Positions 10,985-19,799 of a stretch of DNA of 64,000 nucleotides are shown one piece after another (the stretch's first letter is position 1; every line of letters starts with the position of its first letter). The notes under the pieces are model-generated. The model saw nothing but the letters and a program-made list of their open reading frames with translations. It searched no databases and was not told the DNA's origin. Both the position numbers and the translations under genes were made by a program. The stretch covers positions 2,278-66,277 of the forward strand of contig UCIT01000051.1 of assembly GCA_900472625.1 (NCBI GenBank). The letters are read 5' to 3'. This DNA is from Hyphomicrobiales bacterium (GTDB lineage Bacteria; Pseudomonadota; Alphaproteobacteria; Rhizobiales; Rhizobiaceae).

Positions 10985-11869
10985 CTACTGCTTGAGCTTG
11001 TGTTCCTCGACCTTCAAGGCGTCGGCGAGCCGCATCTTGGCGGAGCCCGGCCGCAGCGGCTTCTGCTGGCTCTCATGCGGCGCCCATCCTGAAACGTAGA
11101 TGATCGAGAAGGTCGCACGAATGCGGCCGTCCGGATCGGCATATCGCTCGGCATAGATCTCCGCCGCCCGCAGGAAGAACGCACGTGACAAAGGCTTGCG
11201 GCTGCGCTGCGCCAGCGGATTGGCCATGCCCATGGCGCGCAGATCGCGCATCAGCGGAAAGATCGAATCGTAGCGGACCGTGTAGGTCTCGGCGTCGATG
11301 ACAGGCAGCGCGAAACCGGCGCGCTGCATCAGGCCTCCGACATCTCTGACATCGGCAAAGGGGATAACCCGCGGGCTGGCGCCGCCGGTCATCTCGACCT
11401 CGGTGGCGAGCAGGACCTCGCGCAACTCCTGGAGCGTGCCGGAGCCCGGAATGGCGGCGAGAAACAGGCCGTCGGGCCGCAGCGCGCGGCGGATCTGGAT
11501 GAAAACGCCGGGCGTGTCGTTGGTCAGGTGCAGGCTGAGCGGCGCGATGATCAGGTTGGCCGATTGCGGTTCGAGCGGGACGATCTCCAGCGGCGCTTCG
11601 ATGAATGCGTCATCTGGGCTCGCGTAGGCGCTCTCGCTCTCGACGCGGGTGAGAGCGGCGACCTTGCCGGTTGCCTGCGCGGCGCGGGCGGCGGCGCCGC
11701 TGGCGCCGTGCAATTCGACGGCATGCTCGAAGGTGCGTTCCACCACGGCGAGGCGTTCGCCCAGCTCCTCGGCGGCGATATCGAGCAGGAAGGCCGCCTT
11801 CGGATCGTTGTTGCGCAGGGCGCGATGCCGGTTCTGCTCGATCCTTGCTGTGTCGAAGATGATATCCAT
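10985..11869 (-). CDS. class I SAM-dependent methyltransferase, NDUFAF5/BioC-like
   Basis: The 294-residue protein resembles the alphaproteobacterial relatives of mitochondrial NDUFAF5, an assembly factor for complex I. It opens with IIFDTARIEQNRHRA and has the helical DIAAEELGERLAVVERTFE. The usual glycine-rich SAM loop is weak, as in this family. NLIIAPLSLHLTNDTPGVF is followed by RPDGLFLAAIPGSGTLQELR near 135-155. It is divergent from comF across a 77-bp gap, where both promoters must lie. The substrate is not known from sequence. Confidence 0.78.
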   Translation of the reverse strand: MDIIFDTARIEQNRHRALRNNDPKAAFLLDIAAEELGERLAVVERTFEHAVELHGASGAAARAAQATGKVAALTRVESESAYASPDDAFIEAPLEIVPLEPQSANLIIAPLSLHLTNDTPGVFIQIRRALRPDGLFLAAIPGSGTLQELREVLLATEVEMTGGASPRVIPFADVRDVGGLMQRAGFALPVIDAETYTVRYDSIFPLMRDLRAMGMANPLAQRSRKPLSRAFFLRAAEIYAERYADPDGRIRATFSIIYVSGWAPHESQQKPLRPGSAKMRLADALKVEEHKLKQ

Positions 11870-11946
11870 GGCCGACGTCCATAATCCTGCAAAAGGCGTG
11901 CGGCAAGGCGATTTTCCTCAAGCGCGAGATCGGCTACTCTCTCGCC

Positions 11947-12723
11947 ATGGGGTTGCAACCGTTCGAAGGTCTGGCACGATTGGACAGGGCGCTGCTGCTG
12001 CGGCCGCTGCAGGCCGTCGTCGATCTGGTCTATCCGCCGGCCTGTGCGGTCTGCGGAACATCGACCGGGCGCCATCGTGGACTGTGCCCGAAATGCTGGT
12101 CAGCTCTGCGCTTCATCGAGCGACCCTATTGCGAGGTTCTCGGCATTCCCTTTTCGCATGATCTTGGTCCTGGCATCCTGAGTGCCGAGGCAATCGCCAA
12201 TCCGCCGCCGTTCGACAGGCTGCGTTCGGCGGCCTTTCATGACCAGACTGTGCGCACCCTCGTGCATGGATTGAAATATCGCGACCGGACGGATCTGGCG
12301 CCGATGATGGCGCAATGGATGCTGCGTGCCTCCGACGGGACGGTGGCCGCTTGCGACGCGATCCTGCCGGTGCCGCTGCACAGGACGCGGATGTTCCTGC
12401 GCAAGTTCAACCAGGCGGCGGAACTGGGCCGGCACATGGCCCGGCAAGCGGAACGGCCGTTTCTGCCGGCGACCCTGCTGCGCATCCGTCGAACCCGGCA
12501 GCAGGTGGGGCTCGGCGCCCGGGCGCGCGAGGACAATGTGCGTGGCGCCTTCGCGGTGGCGGAGGGGCGGGAGGGCGACGTGTTCGGCAAGCGGCTGGTG
12601 CTGGTGGACGATGTCTACACCACCGGCGCCACGGTTGCCGCCGCCACAAGGGCCCTGCGCAGGGCGGGCGCCGCCGATATCACGGTTTTGACCTTTGCAA
12701 GGGCGCTTGCAGAAACTATATGA
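11947..12723 (+). CDS. ComF family phosphoribosyltransferase-like protein
   Basis: The 258-residue protein has an N-terminal four-cysteine zinc motif (CAVCG ... CPKCW, residues about 36-57). It has the LHRTRMFLRKFNQAAELGR segment typical of ComF, and a PRPP-binding loop VLVDDVYTTGAT near residue 222. ComF proteins help internalised single-stranded DNA in natural transformation in some bacteria. In rhizobia the role is unproven. It is followed at 32 bp by grxC on the same strand. Confidence 0.92.
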   Translation: MGLQPFEGLARLDRALLLRPLQAVVDLVYPPACAVCGTSTGRHRGLCPKCWSALRFIERPYCEVLGIPFSHDLGPGILSAEAIANPPPFDRLRSAAFHDQTVRTLVHGLKYRDRTDLAPMMAQWMLRASDGTVAACDAILPVPLHRTRMFLRKFNQAAELGRHMARQAERPFLPATLLRIRRTRQQVGLGARAREDNVRGAFAVAEGREGDVFGKRLVLVDDVYTTGATVAAATRALRRAGAADITVLTFARALAETI

Positions 12724-12755
12724 CAAAGAGATAAATGCCTTTGCCTGGAGCCCTT

Positions 12756-13013
12756 ATGGTACCCGTTACGATCTACACGCGCGATGGCTGCGGCTACTGC
12801 GTCCGCGCCAAGTCCCTTCTGACCGAAAAGGGCGTCGATTTCGTCGAGAACAATGCGACATCCAAGCCTGAATTCCGCGCCGAGATGATCGCCAAGGCGA
12901 ATGGCGGCTCGACGTTCCCGCAGATCTTCATCGGCGACAAGCACGTCGGCGGTTGCGACGACCTGTTTGCGCTCGATCGCGCTGGCAGGCTCGATCCGCT
13001 GCTGGCGGCCTAG
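12756..13013 (+). CDS. grxC: glutaredoxin 3
   Basis: The 85-residue protein has the redox motif CGYC at residues 12-15 (TRDGCGYCVRAK). It also has the cis-Pro segment STFPQIFIGDKHVGGCDDL, which binds glutathione. It reduces disulfides using glutathione in the cytosol. GGAG lies five bases before the ATG at 12756, which decides the start over an ATG seven codons upstream. It follows comF and precedes the DUF1178 gene. Confidence 0.95.
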   Translation: MVPVTIYTRDGCGYCVRAKSLLTEKGVDFVENNATSKPEFRAEMIAKANGGSTFPQIFIGDKHVGGCDDLFALDRAGRLDPLLAA

Positions 13014-13108
13014 GACAAGCCGATGCGCCGCAAGGTTTCCATCGATACCGGTTCGAGCATTGGTCGCGCCAGCGCGGCTGGCGGGGATGTGTGCGGAGGC
13101 CTGGCCGC

Positions 13109-13537
13109 TTGATCCGCTATTCCCTGCATTGCGACAATGCCCATGAGTTCGAAGGCTGGTTTTCCGAAAGTGCCGATTTCGATCGTCAGGTTGCTTCAGG
13201 CTTCCTGACCTGTCCGGTCTGCAACTCGGCGTCCGTCTCCAAGATCCTGATGGCGCCCTCGGTCTCGACCGCGCGCAAGAAGGACCAGATGCAGACCGTC
13301 GCCATGGATGCTGTGCGCCGCGAGGCGTTCGCCAAGCTCAAGGAAGCCGTGAGCACGATCAAGGCCAATTCGGAAGATGTCGGCGAACGCTTCCCCGAAG
13401 AGGCGCGCAAGATCCACTACGGCGAAGCCGACGCGCGCGGGATCATCGGCCAGACGACGCCGGATGAGGCGCGGGCGCTGCTTGACGAAGGCATCGAGAT
13501 CGCGGCGCTGCCGGTGCTGCCTGACGATGTGAACTAG
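13109..13537 (+). CDS. DUF1178 family zinc-ribbon-like protein
   Basis: The protein is 142 residues from a TTG start at 13109, preceded by GGAGG nine bases upstream. It begins MIRYSLHCDNAHEFEGWF and has TCPVCNSASVSKILMAPSV near residue 30. The Cys pairs at the start (HC) and CPVC look like a small zinc ribbon. The C-terminus AREIHYGEADARGI-like segment and GQTTPDEARALLDEGIEI are characteristic of the family. The function is unknown. Its TTG overlaps the stop of a 29-codon open frame that starts at 13023. Confidence 0.88.
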   Translation: MIRYSLHCDNAHEFEGWFSESADFDRQVASGFLTCPVCNSASVSKILMAPSVSTARKKDQMQTVAMDAVRREAFAKLKEAVSTIKANSEDVGERFPEEARKIHYGEADARGIIGQTTPDEARALLDEGIEIAALPVLPDDVN

Positions 13538-13538
13538 G

Positions 13539-14120
13539 ATGAAATCGGCGGTGCGCCTTGCGATGTATAACTTCGGTTTGCACGTGGCGCCCTTCGAGAG
13601 CGATGCCGTCGACGGCTTTCGTCTGCGCGAGCCTGCCAATTTCGAGGCAGCGAGACGTGCATGCGGCTTCATCGGCCGATCGGGTTACGCTGGCGAACCC
13701 GGCACGCGAAGTTGGGGAAGGCAAGTCTTTCCCCGATTCATCGAAGTTAGTGGCTTCGACAGCGCGCCGTCTTCTCTATCGCTCTGGGCCGATATCGAGT
13801 CGCTGATGGCCTTCAGTTATAGCGGCGTACATGCCGACGCGCTGAAGCATGCTCGCCACTGGAACGTGAAGGCTTCATGGCCGGCCCTGGTCTTGTGGTG
13901 GGTGGATGCGCAGCATCGACCCGACTGGACCGAGGCCGTCGAGCGGTTCGAGCATCTGGCCGATCATGGACCGAGCGCGCGAGGCTTTACCTTCAAACGA
14001 CCGTTCGGGGCTGATGGCGGCGAGACCGAAATCGATCGCGCCCGGGTCAAGGATCTCGCTACACGCAACGCCGAGACGCAGGGTGATCTCCTGGCACATG
14101 TTCTGACATTGAAGGTTTAG
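13539..14120 (+). CDS. DUF3291 family protein
   Basis: The 193-residue protein starts one base after the DUF1178 stop. It carries the DUF3291 signature: a Phe-rich start YNFGLHVAPFESDAVDGF, a central LSLWADIESLMAFSYSGVHA and ARHWNVKASWPALVLWWVDA. These proteins have a dimeric alpha/beta barrel fold related to antibiotic biosynthesis monooxygenases. No activity is established. A second ATG at 13563 is possible but has no clear ribosome site. Confidence 0.8.
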   Translation: MKSAVRLAMYNFGLHVAPFESDAVDGFRLREPANFEAARRACGFIGRSGYAGEPGTRSWGRQVFPRFIEVSGFDSAPSSLSLWADIESLMAFSYSGVHADALKHARHWNVKASWPALVLWWVDAQHRPDWTEAVERFEHLADHGPSARGFTFKRPFGADGGETEIDRARVKDLATRNAETQGDLLAHVLTLKV

Positions 14121-14135
14121 CCGAGGCCCGCGTTC

Positions 14136-14882
14136 CTACGCCTGCCGCTTTGCCAGCAGCATGTAGTTCACGTCCATGTCTTTAGACAGGTTCCACTGGT
14201 TCGACAGCGGGTTGAAGAACACGCCGGTGCGGTCGATGATCGTCAAACCGTCGGCCGTGACGGGCTTTTCGATTTCCTCGGGGCGGACGAGCTTTTCGTA
14301 CTGATGGGTGCCGCGTGGCAGCCAGCGCAGGACGTTTTCGGCGGCGAAGATGGCGAGCGCGGCGGCCTTCATCGTGCGGTTGATGGTGGCGACGAACATC
14401 AGGCCGCCGGGGCGGACCATCTTCGCGCAGGTGGTCATGAAGAATTCGACGTCGGCCACGTGTTCGACGACTTCCATGTTCAGCACGATATCGAAGGTCT
14501 CGCCGGCTTCGGCCAGTTGCTCCGCCGTCACGGCGCGGTAATCAACCGGCACGCCCGAGGCCTTCGCATGCGTGGAGGCGATGCCGATGTTCTTTTCGGA
14601 GGGGTCGGCGCCGACGACCGTCGCGCCCATGCGGGCGACCGGCTCGGACAGCAACCCGCCGCCGCAGCCGATGTCGAGTACCCTCAAGCCCTCAAGCGGG
14701 CGGGCACTGCGCACGTCGCGGCCAAAATTCTCCGCTGCCTTGTCCCTGATATAGCCGAGCCTGACAGGATTGAACTTGTGCAGCGGCTTGAACTTGCCGG
14801 TCGGGCTCCACCATTCGGCAGCCATGGCTGAGAAACGGTCCACTTCGCTCTGGTCGATCGTGCTTTTTGCCGCTTCCGTCAT
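14136..14882 (-). CDS. ubiG: ubiquinone biosynthesis O-methyltransferase UbiG
   Basis: UbiG carries out both O-methylations in ubiquinone synthesis. The protein is 248 residues from the ATG at 14882, chosen because AGGAG lies seven bases upstream. FSAMAAEWWSPTGKFKPLHK is near residue 15, the SAM loop VLDIGCGGGLLSEPVARMGA near 65 and NMEVVEHVADV near 135. The C-terminus GVFFNPLSNQWNLSKDMDVN is characteristic of UbiG. It is convergent with the DUF3291 gene. Confidence 0.96.
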   Translation of the reverse strand: MTEAAKSTIDQSEVDRFSAMAAEWWSPTGKFKPLHKFNPVRLGYIRDKAAENFGRDVRSARPLEGLRVLDIGCGGGLLSEPVARMGATVVGADPSEKNIGIASTHAKASGVPVDYRAVTAEQLAEAGETFDIVLNMEVVEHVADVEFFMTTCAKMVRPGGLMFVATINRTMKAAALAIFAAENVLRWLPRGTHQYEKLVRPEEIEKPVTADGLTIIDRTGVFFNPLSNQWNLSKDMDVNYMLLAKRQA

Positions 14883-15065
14883 CGTCATGCTCCTTGGTTC
14901 GTGAGGACTGAAGTCGGACGAACCACAGGCGAAGTCAAGGGGTGAGCCCTTAGGTGAGCGGCTGTGTCGCGCCGCCGCGCCGGTAGCCCGCGGTTCCTCC
15001 AAGAGGATAAGGCGACGTCCATCATCACATTGTGATATTGTTAATGTATTCTTGAGGGTGAGACC

Positions 15066-16346
15066 ATGTTGCGTCTGCGTAATGTTTCGGCCGCGGTGCT
15101 CGGCCTCGTTATGTGTTGCCCGCCCGCCGCCCGCGCGGAGGTGGCGGTGGGCGAGGCGACGCTGATCAAGACGGAAGTGACCGGCGAGAACGGGCCGCTA
15201 GTGGTCAAGGCGCCTGTGCATCGTGACGAGCGCATCCGAACCTCGATCGGCGGTCTCGGGCAATTCGTCTTTCGCGACGGTACCAAGCTCGCCGTGGGCG
15301 CCGGGTCGTCGGTGGTGATCGACAGCTACGTCTATGACGACGCGACGTCGGTCAAGAAGCTCACCATCAAGGCGGCCAAGGGTACGTTTCGCTGGATCAG
15401 CGGCAGTTCGTCGTCATCGGCTTATTCGATCGTGACACCGGCGGGAACGATCGGGGTCAGGGGCACTGCGTTCGATGTCTACGTGGCGCCGAACGGCACC
15501 ACGGCGATGGTGCTGCTCAACGGTTCGGCGCAGTTTTGCGGCGCCGGCGGATGCAAGCAGCTCCGGCAGCAGTGCGATTGCGTGATCGCCTCCCGCGGCG
15601 GCGGGGTATCCGATCCGCGTACGGTGGACGAGGCGACACTTCGCACGCTGCGGAACCAGAAGGCGCTGCCGTTCCTGTCCGGCGCGCAGCAGCTTTCCGG
15701 CCCGCTCGGCAACATCCGCACCAGTTGCGGCCTGCGCAGCATCCGGGTGGACCGGCGGGATCCGGATCGTCAAGTCGTTCCCGAAGTCGCGCCGGCACCG
15801 CAACGGCTGGCGCCACCGGAGACTCCGCAGAAGCCCCAAAAGCCGGATAAACATCATCGCCATCATGACGACAAGCACCACTCCGATCGACACCATCATT
15901 GGGGCGGCCCGCACGACAGGCACGATCATCATTGGGGAAATCGCCAGGATCGGGCCGGTGGCTGGGGTCAGCTGAGCGGCCGTTTCGTCGATCGTGACAA
16001 TCGCCGGGACGAGCGGCATGCAGGTTTTGGGCGGCAGGGAGATCGCGGTGGCAGAGAGCAGGTGGGCGGTCATCGGGGGCGGAACGGTGATATCGACCGG
16101 GCATCCGCCAACGGCGACCGTCGCGATCATCATGCGCGGCGCGATCGGTCGCAGAGTGCGCAGATGAACTCTGGTCAAGCTGGTCGAATACACAGCGGAC
16201 AGGCAGGGGCCGCGTCCGCGAACGATGGCGCAAGCTTGTCGGCCAGCCGCGAGCATGCCAGCCGGCGCGGCAGTGACTGGAGCGGTGGCGGTCGCGGGGG
16301 TGGTGACGGCAATCGAGTCCGCATTCACAGGCCGCGCGGCGGTTAG
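15066..16346 (+). CDS. exported FecR-domain protein with His/Arg-rich tail
   Basis: The 426-residue protein has a signal peptide ending ARA|EVAVG near residue 25. A FecR-like beta domain follows, with LGQFVFRDGTKLAVGAGSSV near 70, KGTFRWISGSSSSSAYSIVT near 108 and TIGVRGTAFDVYVAPNG near 130. The C-terminal half from about residue 255 is low complexity, first His/Asp-rich (DKHHRHHDDKHHSDRHHHW) and then Arg/Gly/Asp-rich, and is probably disordered. FecR domains usually sit with ECF sigma factors. Here no sigma factor is present, and the partner is more likely the CHASE2 cyclase that converges on it 52 bp away. Confidence 0.88.
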   Translation: MLRLRNVSAAVLGLVMCCPPAARAEVAVGEATLIKTEVTGENGPLVVKAPVHRDERIRTSIGGLGQFVFRDGTKLAVGAGSSVVIDSYVYDDATSVKKLTIKAAKGTFRWISGSSSSSAYSIVTPAGTIGVRGTAFDVYVAPNGTTAMVLLNGSAQFCGAGGCKQLRQQCDCVIASRGGGVSDPRTVDEATLRTLRNQKALPFLSGAQQLSGPLGNIRTSCGLRSIRVDRRDPDRQVVPEVAPAPQRLAPPETPQKPQKPDKHHRHHDDKHHSDRHHHWGGPHDRHDHHWGNRQDRAGGWGQLSGRFVDRDNRRDERHAGFGRQGDRGGREQVGGHRGRNGDIDRASANGDRRDHHARRDRSQSAQMNSGQAGRIHSGQAGAASANDGASLSASREHASRRGSDWSGGGRGGGDGNRVRIHRPRGG

Positions 16347-16397
16347 AAGATCGTCTCTGCCGACAGAAAGCTACTCCGCAACCTTGTACAAATCCCG

Positions 16398-18578
16398 TCA
16401 CGACGCCTGTTCGGACGGGAGATCGATCTTCTCAGTCGGCGCTTCCCGGAAATGGTCGGCTCGGCGGGCGAGGCGGCGGTAGAATTCCGGCAAGGCGGCC
16501 GCGAACGGCTGGGCGCGCTGGCGTGCTCTCGCCAGCAGCTTCCTGTTGTCCGTCGAGCGGCTGCCAAGCGCCTCGACGAGGGTCTGGTGGGCTGTCTCGA
16601 GCAGCGCGAAGCTTGCCGACAGACCGACCGTCTCGTCGCCGACGATGGCGTATAGCCGTGCGCGGCTGCTCTTGCCCTTGAGGCCCAGCGCGCCGGCATC
16701 GAGCAGGGCGAAGGTCGGCAAGGTTGCCGCTGTCGTCTCGGAGACGAGGATATCGAAGCCCACTTCCTTGCAGCAGCCCTCGATGCGGGCCGCGACGTTC
16801 ACTGCATCGCCGACGGCGGAATAATTGAAGCGGCTTTCGGCGCCCATGTTACCGACGCAGGCAAGGCCGGTGTGGATGCCGATGCCGATGCCGACCGTGT
16901 AGTCCGCCCCGAAGCCGAAGGCATCGGTGGCGTTGAGGCCTGCCAGCGTTTCGCGCATGGCAAGCGCGGCGCGCACCGCCTTGGCCGGATGATCGGCGAC
17001 ATCCACTGGGGCATTCCAGAAGGCCATGATGGAATCGCCGATGAATTTGTCGAGCGTGCCTTCGTGGGCGACCACATGGCGACTGAGGGCGTCCAGCAGC
17101 GTATTGAGAAAACGCACCACCTCGGCCGGCTGGAGGCGCTCGCTGAGCGTGGTGAAGCCGCGCACGTCGACGAACATCACCGTCAGTTCTCGGTCGTCGC
17201 CGCCGAGGCGCAGGGCATCCGGGTTGTGCTCGATGCGGTGCAGAAGCGAGGGTGACAGATACTGGCCGAAGGCGCGGCGCACCTCGCGGCGCTCGCGATC
17301 GATCACCAGAATGCGGAACGAGGTGGCGGCGAAGTGGATGATAGAGCCGGCGATGATCGGCGCCAGCGGATCGAACAGCAGACCCCATTCGGAAAAGGCG
17401 ACCCACGAGGCGGTAAGGGCGAGCTCCGTGATCAACAGGCCGCAGGCAAGGCCGACGGCCGGGCTGACGAAGGTGGTGACCATGACCAGGCAGGTGCCGA
17501 GCACGGCGATCAGCAGGATCTCCATGCCATCGGCCCAATCCGGGCGCGACAGGAAATGGCCGGAGAGGATCTGCTCGACGGTCTGTGCGTGCATCGAGAC
17601 GCCGGGGACGTTTTCGCCGAGCGCCGTGGTGCGGATATCCTGCAGCCCGGCCGAGGAGGTGCCGACGAAGAGAATGCTGCCCTGGATGGCGGCGGCAACC
17701 TCCGCCGAAGGGCCATCGGGGTCCAGCACCCTGGCGGCGGAGATGTAGCGTTCGGCGGCGTCGCGGCTGGTGTAGAGCCAGAGTTCGCCGGAAGCGGTGA
17801 CCGGCACGACGAAGTCGCCGACCTTGATCGATGTCAGCGTGTCGGCGGCATCGGGCGCCGAGGCGACGATATAGGTCGATGCGCCCTGGGCGACGCGCAA
17901 GGCTTCGAGTGCCAGGTTTGGATAAAGCTGCTGGCCGTCGCTGAGCAGCAGCGGAATGCGGCGCACGGCAGAGGAATAGGTGCCGGGGTTGAGGCTGATA
18001 TGGCCGATGCCGGCAGCGTTGATCTGCAGTTGCGGGCGGATCGGCGTTGCCGCCTTCATCCGCGGCGGGGCTTTGAACGGGGTCTCGCCGGTGAAGGCAA
18101 AGCCGGCCTTGACCGGCGGACGATAGCTTCCGTCGGTGGAGAGGCCGAAGCCGAGAACGACCGGGTGCCCGGCAATGGCTTCGGCGAAAATCTGGTCATT
18201 GTCGGGCAGGCGGCTGAGCAGCGTGGGATCGACGCCGCCGACATCACGCATGATCGAGCGCGGCGACAGGCGGTCGGACTCGGCGAACAGGACATCGAAG
18301 GCGATCGATGCGGCCCCCATGTCCGACAGCCGCTGCACCAGCAGCGCCAGCCGGTCGCGCGGCCATGGCCACTGGCCGAATTCGCGCAGCGACGCCTCGT
18401 CGATGTCGATGACCCGCACCGGCATGCTCTCAAATGTCCGGGGCGTGATGCGCTGGTACTCGTCGAAGGTGATGTCGCGGAGCTGGCGCAGCAATGGCGG
18501 ATCGCTGGCGCGCAGCAGCGTGAAGGCTGCCACCAGCGCCAGGCCAAGAACGACACCGATGTGCTGCATGCGCGTCAT
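16398..18578 (-). CDS. CHASE2-domain adenylate/guanylate cyclase
   Basis: The 726-residue membrane protein has an N-terminal membrane segment, a large extracytoplasmic CHASE2 sensor (about 30-340) and three clustered hydrophobic segments (about 345-430). A C-terminal class III cyclase domain follows. The metal Asp residues are in MFVDVRGFTTL and KFIGDSIMAFW. The purine-selecting Lys (DKFIGD) and Asp (AVGDAVNVAARIE), and the catalytic Asn and Arg in NVAARIE, are all present. It should therefore be active, probably making cAMP in response to an envelope signal. ATG 18578 is preferred over a frame open to 18632. Confidence 0.92.
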   Translation of the reverse strand: MTRMQHIGVVLGLALVAAFTLLRASDPPLLRQLRDITFDEYQRITPRTFESMPVRVIDIDEASLREFGQWPWPRDRLALLVQRLSDMGAASIAFDVLFAESDRLSPRSIMRDVGGVDPTLLSRLPDNDQIFAEAIAGHPVVLGFGLSTDGSYRPPVKAGFAFTGETPFKAPPRMKAATPIRPQLQINAAGIGHISLNPGTYSSAVRRIPLLLSDGQQLYPNLALEALRVAQGASTYIVASAPDAADTLTSIKVGDFVVPVTASGELWLYTSRDAAERYISAARVLDPDGPSAEVAAAIQGSILFVGTSSAGLQDIRTTALGENVPGVSMHAQTVEQILSGHFLSRPDWADGMEILLIAVLGTCLVMVTTFVSPAVGLACGLLITELALTASWVAFSEWGLLFDPLAPIIAGSIIHFAATSFRILVIDRERREVRRAFGQYLSPSLLHRIEHNPDALRLGGDDRELTVMFVDVRGFTTLSERLQPAEVVRFLNTLLDALSRHVVAHEGTLDKFIGDSIMAFWNAPVDVADHPAKAVRAALAMRETLAGLNATDAFGFGADYTVGIGIGIHTGLACVGNMGAESRFNYSAVGDAVNVAARIEGCCKEVGFDILVSETTAATLPTFALLDAGALGLKGKSSRARLYAIVGDETVGLSASFALLETAHQTLVEALGSRSTDNRKLLARARQRAQPFAAALPEFYRRLARRADHFREAPTEKIDLPSEQAS

Positions 18579-18783
18579 GATCGGATCCGCCCTGTATCGG
18601 AGGCCTGTCTGCGACCGCGGTGTCCGGGGCACCCGGTTCAGGCGGTGCTCCGGCGCGCATCAGGCTGCCCGTTTCGCGCGGATGATGCAACTGCACCTTT
18701 CGAGCGTTGAGGACACGGAAAGACGGTTGCGCAGGCAATCTGGCTGGATCAGCCCTGTTTCGGGGGCAACCTCGGCTGGCCGC

Positions 18784-19158
18784 CTAATCCGGGGTGGTGC
18801 ACTGGAGATCGATTGCGCCCTTGTTGTTCCAGTACATCCAGGCGGCGACGTCGTTGGCGAAGCACCAGAGCGTGCCGGTTTTTGGGGCCGTCCAGCTCAG
18901 CTTGCTGCCGATCCCGAAGGCAGTGGACAAATCCTTGTCGATGGTGCCGACGAGGGCGAACCAGGGCTCGCGCGGCGCACGCCGTGCTGCCCTGAACGGC
19001 GCCAGCCAGGGCTTTTCATAGCCATCCGCGTCTGTCTCTATCCACCAATCGATCCAGGTGCCCGAGGCAAGGAAGTCGTACTTCTGCCCCTGCTTCACAT
19101 CGCACAGCCGGGTCCAGCGATCGGCAGCCTGGATCGATTTTCCTGCGATGACTGCCAT
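18784..19158 (-). CDS. LecA (PA-IL)-like lectin-fold protein
   Basis: The 124-residue protein is fixed at ATG 19158 by GGGAGG five bases upstream. The pattern matches the galactophilic lectin LecA of Pseudomonas. An early strand FLASGTWIDWWIETDADGYE corresponds to the AGW region, WFALVGTIDK and TAFGIGSKLSWTAPKTGTLW to the middle strands, and FANDVAAWMYWNNKGAIDL to the calcium/sugar loop. In LecA an Asp and two adjacent Asn of this loop bind calcium and galactose, and those positions (ND...NN) are kept here. There is no signal peptide, as in LecA. Sugar binding is inferred. It lies upstream of the cyclase gene on the same strand. Confidence 0.6.
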   Translation of the reverse strand: MAVIAGKSIQAADRWTRLCDVKQGQKYDFLASGTWIDWWIETDADGYEKPWLAPFRAARRAPREPWFALVGTIDKDLSTAFGIGSKLSWTAPKTGTLWCFANDVAAWMYWNNKGAIDLQCTTPD

Positions 19159-19367
19159 ATCGACCTCCCGGCGCCAGCTTCTCCCTGCGTTGTCGGGCAA
19201 AGCCACGTCGGTACCTGCCGATGCCCTGCCGGATCATAGGCACGGCGTCAGCCGTTTGCAATCTATTATTGTTTATTGAAATTATAATCGTGATAATTGT
19301 GGGCGATTGTTGTACTCAGGTAATTGACGGGCTATCGACGATCGTCGCGACCATCGATCCGGTTTGG

Positions 19368-19574
19368 CTATCCCTGCGAGATCGCGTCGGTTTTACGGGA
19401 GGCGGCGTGGGCTTCGAGAATGGCCGCCGTTATCACCTTGCGCAGTTCGTAGACCAGTGAACGTGACCGCTTCCGGTCGAGGTCCTGGGCGGCCTTGGCG
19501 AGGTTGAGCCCTTCGTTCAGAACAATATGATGGGCGCGCGCCAGTGCCCAGCTTTCAATATCAAGACTTTCCAT
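19368..19574 (-). CDS. small conserved-looking hypothetical protein
   Basis: The 68-residue protein starts MESLDIESWALARAHHIV, with GGAG seven bases before the ATG. It is mostly helical and charged (AKAAQDLDRKRSRSLVYELR). I recognise no family. The good ribosome site and sensible composition argue that it is real. It sits alone between the LecA-like and GH25 genes on the same strand. Confidence 0.5.
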   Translation of the reverse strand: MESLDIESWALARAHHIVLNEGLNLAKAAQDLDRKRSRSLVYELRKVITAAILEAHAASRKTDAISQG

Positions 19575-19743
19575 TCGGAATCTCCGCCAAATCATTCAGC
19601 ATCAAAGACATTCGCGAATCATTTTACGCCGCATACTTATGATTGAAGAAGAATCACAGTTACATTTGCTTGGAAATATCTGCATCACCCGATTTTTAGT
19701 AGTGTGGCATAATTGTTGCGATCAACTCGGCATCAATAGCGCA

Positions 19744-19771
19744 AAGGTTGCGACCATGTGCTCGCAACCTT
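19744..19771 (-). terminator. perfect 10-bp inverted repeat after the GH25 gene
   Basis: AAGGTTGCGA and TCGCAACCTT pair perfectly around an 8-base loop, 29 bp past the GH25 stop. There is only a weak T run on either strand. It probably acts as a terminator or message-end stabiliser for the minus-strand gene. Confidence 0.55.
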
Positions 19772-19799
19772 ACTCCAGGTAATGGCGCGAAACCTCGCC

